Of a stretch of 64,000 nucleotides of DNA, positions 63,261 to 64,000 are shown in pieces (within the stretch, counting starts at the first letter, position 1; each line of letters starts with the position of its first letter). Source of the DNA: Actinacidiphila acididurans (GTDB lineage Bacteria > Actinomycetota > Actinomycetes > Streptomycetales > Streptomycetaceae); contig NZ_JADKYB010000008.1 of assembly GCF_016918855.1 (NCBI RefSeq), forward strand, positions 339,926 through 403,925, written 5' to 3'. The notes under the pieces were generated by a model, which saw only the letters and a program-made list of their open reading frames with translations, had not been told where the DNA came from and did not search any database. Both the position numbers and the translations under genes were made by a program.

Positions 63261-63829
63261 GGGTCTCCGTAGTCGTGGTAGCCGGCGCTCTCCCAGAACC
63301 CCGGCTCGTCCTCCAGCAGCAACTGGATGCCGCGCACCCACTTCGCCGACTTCCACAGGTACAGGTGCGGGACCAGCAGCCGGGCCGGGCCGCCGTGCTC
63401 GGGCGCCAGATCCTCGCCGTCGTAGCGGTACGCGATCCACGCCTGCCCGTCCAGCAGGTCCGCCAGCGGCAGGTTGGTGGTGTAGCCACCATAGGAGTGC
63501 ACCAGTGCGAAGTCGGCCGTGGTCTCCACGTCCTCCAGCAGCACGTCCAGCGGCACACCCTCCCACTGCGTGCCGAACTTCGACCACTTGGTGACGCAGT
63601 GCAGGTCCACGGTCGGCCGCTGGCTCTCCAGCGCCATCAGCTGCTGCCAATTCCAGCTGTGCCGGGCCCCTGTCTCGGTCCGTACGGTGAACTCCCACCC
63701 CTCCCGCCCCACCCTCGGCGTCGGCCCCGCGCTCAGCACCGGAAAGTCGGTCGTCTCGTACTGCCCCGGCGGCAACGTGTGCCGCTCGTCCCGCGGCCGC
63801 CCCCGGAACCCACGCGAAATGATCGCCAT
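63230..63829 (-). CDS. Sulfite-oxidase-like molybdopterin oxidoreductase
   Basis: A 199-residue short sulfite-oxidase-fold protein. 'RPTVDLHCVTKWSKFGTQWEGVPLDVLLEDVE' carries the molybdenum-ligand Cys. 'DFALVHSYGGYTTNLPLADLLDGQAWIAYRYDGEDLAPEHGGPARLLVPHLYLWKSAKWVRGIQLL' is the family core. No dimerisation or heme domain and no signal peptide are seen, so it acts in the cytosol, unlike MsrP. The substrate may be a small S- or N-oxide. The start is uncertain: ATG 63829 (GGAGG ~10 nt upstream) is preferred over 63859. It is the first gene of a three-gene operon with the reductase and DUF6510. Confidence 0.87.
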   Translation of the reverse strand: MAIISRGFRGRPRDERHTLPPGQYETTDFPVLSAGPTPRVGREGWEFTVRTETGARHSWNWQQLMALESQRPTVDLHCVTKWSKFGTQWEGVPLDVLLEDVETTADFALVHSYGGYTTNLPLADLLDGQAWIAYRYDGEDLAPEHGGPARLLVPHLYLWKSAKWVRGIQLLLEDEPGFWESAGYHDYGDPWREQRYQGD

Positions 63830-63937
63830 ACCCTGCGCCCCTCCTTGCCTCCTCGACATACCTTCCCCCCATCCTCCGCCCACCCCCCCCCCACCGCACC
63901 CCCATCCGGAACCTCCCCCTCCGGGGGGAGCTACCCG

Positions 63938-64000
63938 AAGGGGGCAGGGCTGTGCCTGATCTGCGGCTGGCGCCGCGTGGCCGCGAGCTTCGCTTGGGGG
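63938..64000 (+). repeat. Dispersed Streptomyces-type repeat at window end
   Basis: Contains TGCGGCTGGCGCCGCGTGG (63962-63980), identical to 7325-7343, preceded by a GGGGCAGGGCTG segment like the one at 7306-7316 and followed by CGCGAGC. A 7-bp hairpin (63913-63930) precedes it. The element probably continues beyond the window. Confidence 0.5.

Noticed and set aside
1..64000. Integrated phage, insertion sequence, tRNA or rRNA genes
   Set aside because: No integrase, transposase, terminal inverted repeats with target duplications, cloverleaf or rRNA-like stretch was recognised; a dedicated scan (tRNAscan, IS search) was not possible here.

Overview
The window looks like a chromosomal segment of a Streptomyces or closely related streptomycete. 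The DNA is very GC-rich with GC-ending codons. GTG and TTG starts and 4-nt ATGA/GTGA gene overlaps are common. It carries a complete Streptomyces-order gas vesicle cluster, a clpP3-clpP4 pair, an ECF/anti-sigma pair, an AfsR-like regulator, and the dispersed 'CGCGCAGTTCCCCGCGCCCC' intergenic repeat I associate with Streptomyces genomes. I see no transposase, integrase, phage gene, tRNA, rRNA or CRISPR array. All functional calls come from reading the translated sequences; no database search was run.

Layout. (1) 1-467: 3' end of an SDR-type epimerase gene, closed by a hairpin. (2) 586-7101: gas vesicle operon gvpO-A-F-G-Y-Z-J-L-S-K plus an Ala-rich one-TM protein. (3) 7102-7773: gene-free block of dispersed repeats. 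(4) 7774-11660: DUF1996 exported protein, ECF sigma/zinc anti-sigma pair, and a chitin/cellulose-active AA10-CBM2 LPMO under a CebR-type operator. (5) 11736-20197, minus strand: a nine-gene Nit1C ('nitrogen starvation response', MSMEG_0565-0572/sll0783-0787) operon with two nitrilase-family proteins, the second of which has lost both its Glu and Cys catalytic residues. (6) 20477-23983: divergent cytosolic NarL-type two-component system, with a rare TTA codon in the kinase, then a DHA2 exporter. (7) 23984-32210: a GntR/FadR regulator and a sugar-acid locus with two enolase-superfamily enzymes and a ribose-type ABC importer. (8) 32231-41706: Lrp regulator with a leucine/valine-type dehydrogenase, a TetR/MFS exporter pair, clpP3-clpP4, a small protein with a QAGN...THTHFHG tail, a YihY membrane protein, a phosphoribosyltransferase-hydrolase fusion, and DUF6296. 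(9) 41943-50541: SpoIIE phosphatase with PAS/GAF sensors, DUF1275, fumarylacetoacetase, zinc-finger SDR, VOC protein, LacI regulator, PfkB kinase. (10) 50758-56131: phosphoketolase, Tat-exported N,N-dimethylformamidase-like lipoprotein, haloacetate-dehalogenase-like hydrolase. (11) 56283-63829: SARP-like regulator, lipoprotein, small membrane protein, HTH-TOBE molybdate-type protein behind a large near-perfect hairpin, galactarate/L-talarate dehydratase, and a DUF6510/ferredoxin-reductase/sulfite-oxidase-like operon.

The most system-like and least explained unit is the Nit1C operon, with its active and pseudo-nitrilase pair, palindrome-rich divergent promoter region and TTA-containing sensor kinase next door. 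Other items worth a second look are the 77-nt hairpin at 60009-60085, the two-enolase/ABC locus with an operator inside its promoter, and the small QAGN-motif protein at 38360.
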